From Methylocapsa sp. (lineage in GTDB: Bacteria > Pseudomonadota > Alphaproteobacteria > Rhizobiales > Beijerinckiaceae): a DNA stretch of 15,837 bases. Below the pieces are notes generated by a model. It was not told the DNA's origin, searched no databases, and saw only the letters and a list, made by a program, of their open reading frames with translations. The stretch covers positions 871 to 16,707 of the forward strand of contig PLUZ01000445.1 in the NCBI GenBank assembly GCA_003162995.1. The letters are read 5' to 3'. Numbering within the stretch: position 1 is the first letter of the stretch; every line of letters begins with the position of its first letter. The position numbers and the translations under genes were made by a program. Below, piece by piece: positions 14,046 to 15,837 of the stretch.

Positions 14046-14720
14046 TCACTTATTGGGTTCGACCCACACGTCGCTGCGCTTGATGATTTCAATGAGCCGC
14101 CGCGGGTCGAATTTGCTGTAACTCGCTGGGATCTCGAACAGGCTCGCGGGCTGGGGGCCTTCCTGGATATTTTTAAGATCGATCACGATCCCATTGTCAG
14201 TTTGGCTTCTCACCAGGAATTCGAGGACCGGATCGATCCATTGGGTGTTCGCCTTTTCCCGCGGCGACACAGCAGAATAGCTTATGGCCTCGCGGCCCTC
14301 GATGATCGCTTGGCCTATCCGGTTGCAGCGCCATTGGCCGCCGGTCTCGGTTGCCCCTGCGTTCCCGGCCATCGCCTGCCATTTTCGGCAAGGGTCTTCC
14401 GGATCGACGGGAACAAGGATTTGGGTCAGGGGGCTCGACTGTTTGGCGTCCATGAACACCCGTTGTGACGGGCGCACAAAAAAGGCGGCGTTCGTGGCGC
14501 TATCGATGATGAAGAAGCCGCCGGCCACATCGGGCGTCTCGATGCGCACTTTGTCATTCGACACATAGACCTTGCCGGGCGGGCCGGCTGGTTGACCATC
14601 GGCGTTCGTGCTGACGATGTCGGCTGAAAACTGGCTTGCATTGGCAATGGAAACGAAATGCGAGAGCCAGGCGATGGCAATGAGTGTCCACAGAAGAGCA
14701 AGCTTCTTGCTTGTAGCCAC
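14046..14720 (-). CDS. Secreted hypothetical protein, LolA/DUF4412-like
   Basis: The 224-residue protein starts with a signal peptide (MATSKKLALLWTLIAIAWLS and on to a likely cleavage after ANA at 28). The mature part begins FSADIVSTN, has GKVYVSNDKVRIETPD (49-64), GGFFIIDSATNAAFFVRPSQRVFMD (67-91) and ends SLFEIPASYSKFDPRRLIEI. This run of beta-strand repeats and a closing FEIPASY resembles periplasmic LolA-fold or DUF4412 proteins, but I assign this only tentatively. Cys111 and Cys132 could form a disulfide. The start is GTG 14720 with AAGGA 8 bases upstream. A terminator separates it from the phosphoesterase upstream on the same strand, so it probably has its own promoter in the short gap. 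Confidence 0.7.
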   Translation of the reverse strand: MATSKKLALLWTLIAIAWLSHFVSIANASQFSADIVSTNADGQPAGPPGKVYVSNDKVRIETPDVAGGFFIIDSATNAAFFVRPSQRVFMDAKQSSPLTQILVPVDPEDPCRKWQAMAGNAGATETGGQWRCNRIGQAIIEGREAISYSAVSPREKANTQWIDPVLEFLVRSQTDNGIVIDLKNIQEGPQPASLFEIPASYSKFDPRRLIEIIKRSDVWVEPNK

Positions 14721-14744
14721 GACGAAAATCCTTGAGGCGTCATT

Positions 14745-14793
14745 GAAAAAGCAGCGGCGCCGTTCAAACTTTTGAGGTTCGATCGGCGCCGCC
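14745..14793 (-). terminator. Rho-independent terminator of the phosphoesterase gene
   Basis: Read on the minus strand, GCGGCGCCG (complement of 14784-14792) and CGGCGCCGC (complement of 14754-14762) form a perfect 9-bp GC stem. The 21-base loop itself contains a TCAAAAGTTTGA-like dyad. TGCTTTTTC follows, giving a five-T run at 14746-14750. It is placed after the stop of the phosphoesterase at 14857 and just before the start of the next gene. Confidence 0.75.
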
Positions 14794-14856
14794 TTGTCTA
14801 GATTGAATCACCAGCCGCCAGCGTTAGACGCTTGCTTCAGGCGGGCCTGCGCAGCC

Positions 14857-15837
14857 TCATTCGACATAGGGCTGGTTGACAGGTTCCTCCGAGAAATTGA
14901 ACGCGTCGAACAAATCGCTGATCGCCGGGCTGTTCGTCGGAACGTAGGGATTCTTCTCTTTGACCACCGGATTCGGCAGATTGTCGCGGCTGCGATCGGT
15001 CAACGGCTGCAGCTCCCAGTTGCGCTCGATGAATTTCACGATTGAGGCATGATCGGAATAACCGTGGTGGATCTTGCCGCCGGTTGAATAGGGCGAGAGG
15101 ACCAGAAGAGGAATGCGCGGTCCGTCGCCGAAAAAGTCCAGAGGCTGAACGTAGCCGGAGTCCCAATATCCACCAGCTTCGTCAACGGTGACGAACACGG
15201 CTGTGGTGGCCTTGAGCGCCGGGTTGGCTTCGAGCGCATCGAGCACGTTGAGGACATAGGACTCGAAGAGATCGTATTTGGAACTTGATGGATGGCCATC
15301 GAGCAGGCCGTCTGGTTTGCCATACGAGACCGACGGAAGCGTATTGTTCTTTATGTCGGCGATCAGATCAGAGGTGTCCTTGATATGTGCTGTCCTGACT
15401 GCGGTGTTGCTCATGATCGACGTCGCGTATTGGAACGGATTGCAGATCTGGCAATAGGCCGTACCGAGAGCGTGCGCCGGATCGGCGAGTGCGGCAGTGC
15501 TGAGATTGGGGCTCGTCGGATTTGCGGCGACAGCCTCGTTCGAGAGGATCACAGCATCATTGTAGGCTCCGCCGAAATAAGCCCAAGAGATATTCTTTTC
15601 GATCAGCGCGTCGCCGATAGTTCTGACTGACGAAGGCGGAACGTTGCCCGTACCGGAGAGCGCGCCGTTCGGCAGGAATCCCGGGTTAGTGTTATCGAGC
15701 ATGTAATAGGCGTCTTCCTGACAATTCGGCTCGGCGGGGTAAGGCAGGGAGTTGATGTAATCAACGATCGGCTGGACGCCTGGTTGGGTCACGTCCGAGC
15801 ATTTGCTGAAGTTGTTGTCCGCGGTATAGCGGTTGAC
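14857..15837 (-). CDS. PF04185 phosphoesterase (phospholipase C/acid phosphatase type), N-terminus outside window
   Basis: The frame is open from the window end, so only the C-terminal 326 residues are seen. The segment begins VNRYTADNNFSKCSD and continues PIVDYINSLPYP, then YYMLDNTNPGFLPNG, which is typical of bacterial phosphoesterase family proteins related to phospholipase C and AcpA-type acid phosphatase. Core motifs are VTVDEAGGYWDSGY with the metal-binding Asp-Glu, FFGDGPRIPLLVLSPYSTGG, and HHGYSDHASIVKFIERNW with the conserved Asp-His. The end has RSRDNLPNP. Such enzymes are exported and hydrolyse phosphoesters, for phosphate supply or lipid turnover; the substrate cannot be read from sequence. 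The gene ends at a TGA (complement of 14857-14859) and is followed by a strong terminator. Confidence 0.88.
   Translation of the reverse strand, partial: VNRYTADNNFSKCSDVTQPGVQPIVDYINSLPYPAEPNCQEDAYYMLDNTNPGFLPNGALSGTGNVPPSSVRTIGDALIEKNISWAYFGGAYNDAVILSNEAVAANPTSPNLSTAALADPAHALGTAYCQICNPFQYATSIMSNTAVRTAHIKDTSDLIADIKNNTLPSVSYGKPDGLLDGHPSSSKYDLFESYVLNVLDALEANPALKATTAVFVTVDEAGGYWDSGYVQPLDFFGDGPRIPLLVLSPYSTGGKIHHGYSDHASIVKFIERNWELQPLTDRSRDNLPNPVVKEKNPYVPTNSPAISDLFDAFNFSEEPVNQPYVE

Noticed and set aside
1..15837. CRISPR arrays, tRNA or rRNA genes, complete insertion sequences
   Set aside because: No regularly spaced repeats, cloverleaf-like segments, rRNA signatures or transposase motifs were seen on either strand.

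Overview
The window is GC-rich, densely coding DNA from an alphaproteobacterium, most likely a member of the Hyphomicrobiales (Rhizobiales; Beijerinckiaceae or Methylocystaceae-like). This placement rests on protein style, the aa3-type oxidase gene order (II, I, III, III', IV), a DUF2189 membrane protein, a CtrA-like TTAA-N7-TTAA box and a palindromic intergenic repeat (GCATGATC...GATCATGC) that I remember from this order. No similarity search was run.

Layout. Positions 1-3782, plus strand: a PilZ-domain protein, a TPR-less SPINDLY/OGT-like glycosyltransferase (GT41), a DUF1348 (NTF2-like) protein, and a VAT-1/quinone-oxidoreductase-like gene broken by one extra base. Positions 3901-4505, minus strand: a PII signalling protein with an unusual T-loop (Asn at position 51) and a small ORF upstream of it. 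Positions 4559-5746, plus strand: a coding-like fragment whose stop lies one base before a YheT-type alpha/beta hydrolase, which is itself broken by one missing base. Positions 5903-6949, minus strand: a periplasmic di-heme cytochrome c peroxidase. Then comes a non-coding stretch of over 600 bp with promoter-like and repeat signals, and a DUF2189 membrane protein at 7611-8402 on the plus strand.

Positions 8532-13101, minus strand, hold a complete structural operon for a heme-copper cytochrome c oxidase, transcribed ctaC (II) - ctaD (I) - two different subunit III genes - subunit IV. It is preceded by a heme O synthase gene (ctaB) that has both a one-base deletion and a 3' truncation, ending in a perfect 18-bp tandem duplication. 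The oxidase keeps all heme, CuB, CuA, D-channel and K-channel signature residues I could place. It has lost all three protein side chains of the non-redox Mg/Mn site at the I/II interface (His and Asp in subunit I, Glu in subunit II). Positions 13862-15837, minus strand: a possible 43-aa ORF, a secreted protein of unknown function with a LolA/DUF4412-like look, a clear rho-independent terminator, and the C-terminal part of a PF04185 phosphoesterase (phospholipase C/acid phosphatase type) cut by the window edge.

How it fits together: the only clear functional unit is the terminal oxidase. Its subunits form one complex in the inner membrane, and heme O/A synthesis must come from genes elsewhere because the local ctaB is dead as written. 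The diheme peroxidase and phosphoesterase act outside the inner membrane. Three genes each carry a single-base indel in a C/G context, so either gene decay or base-level sequence errors affect this window. Raw reads would decide between these.
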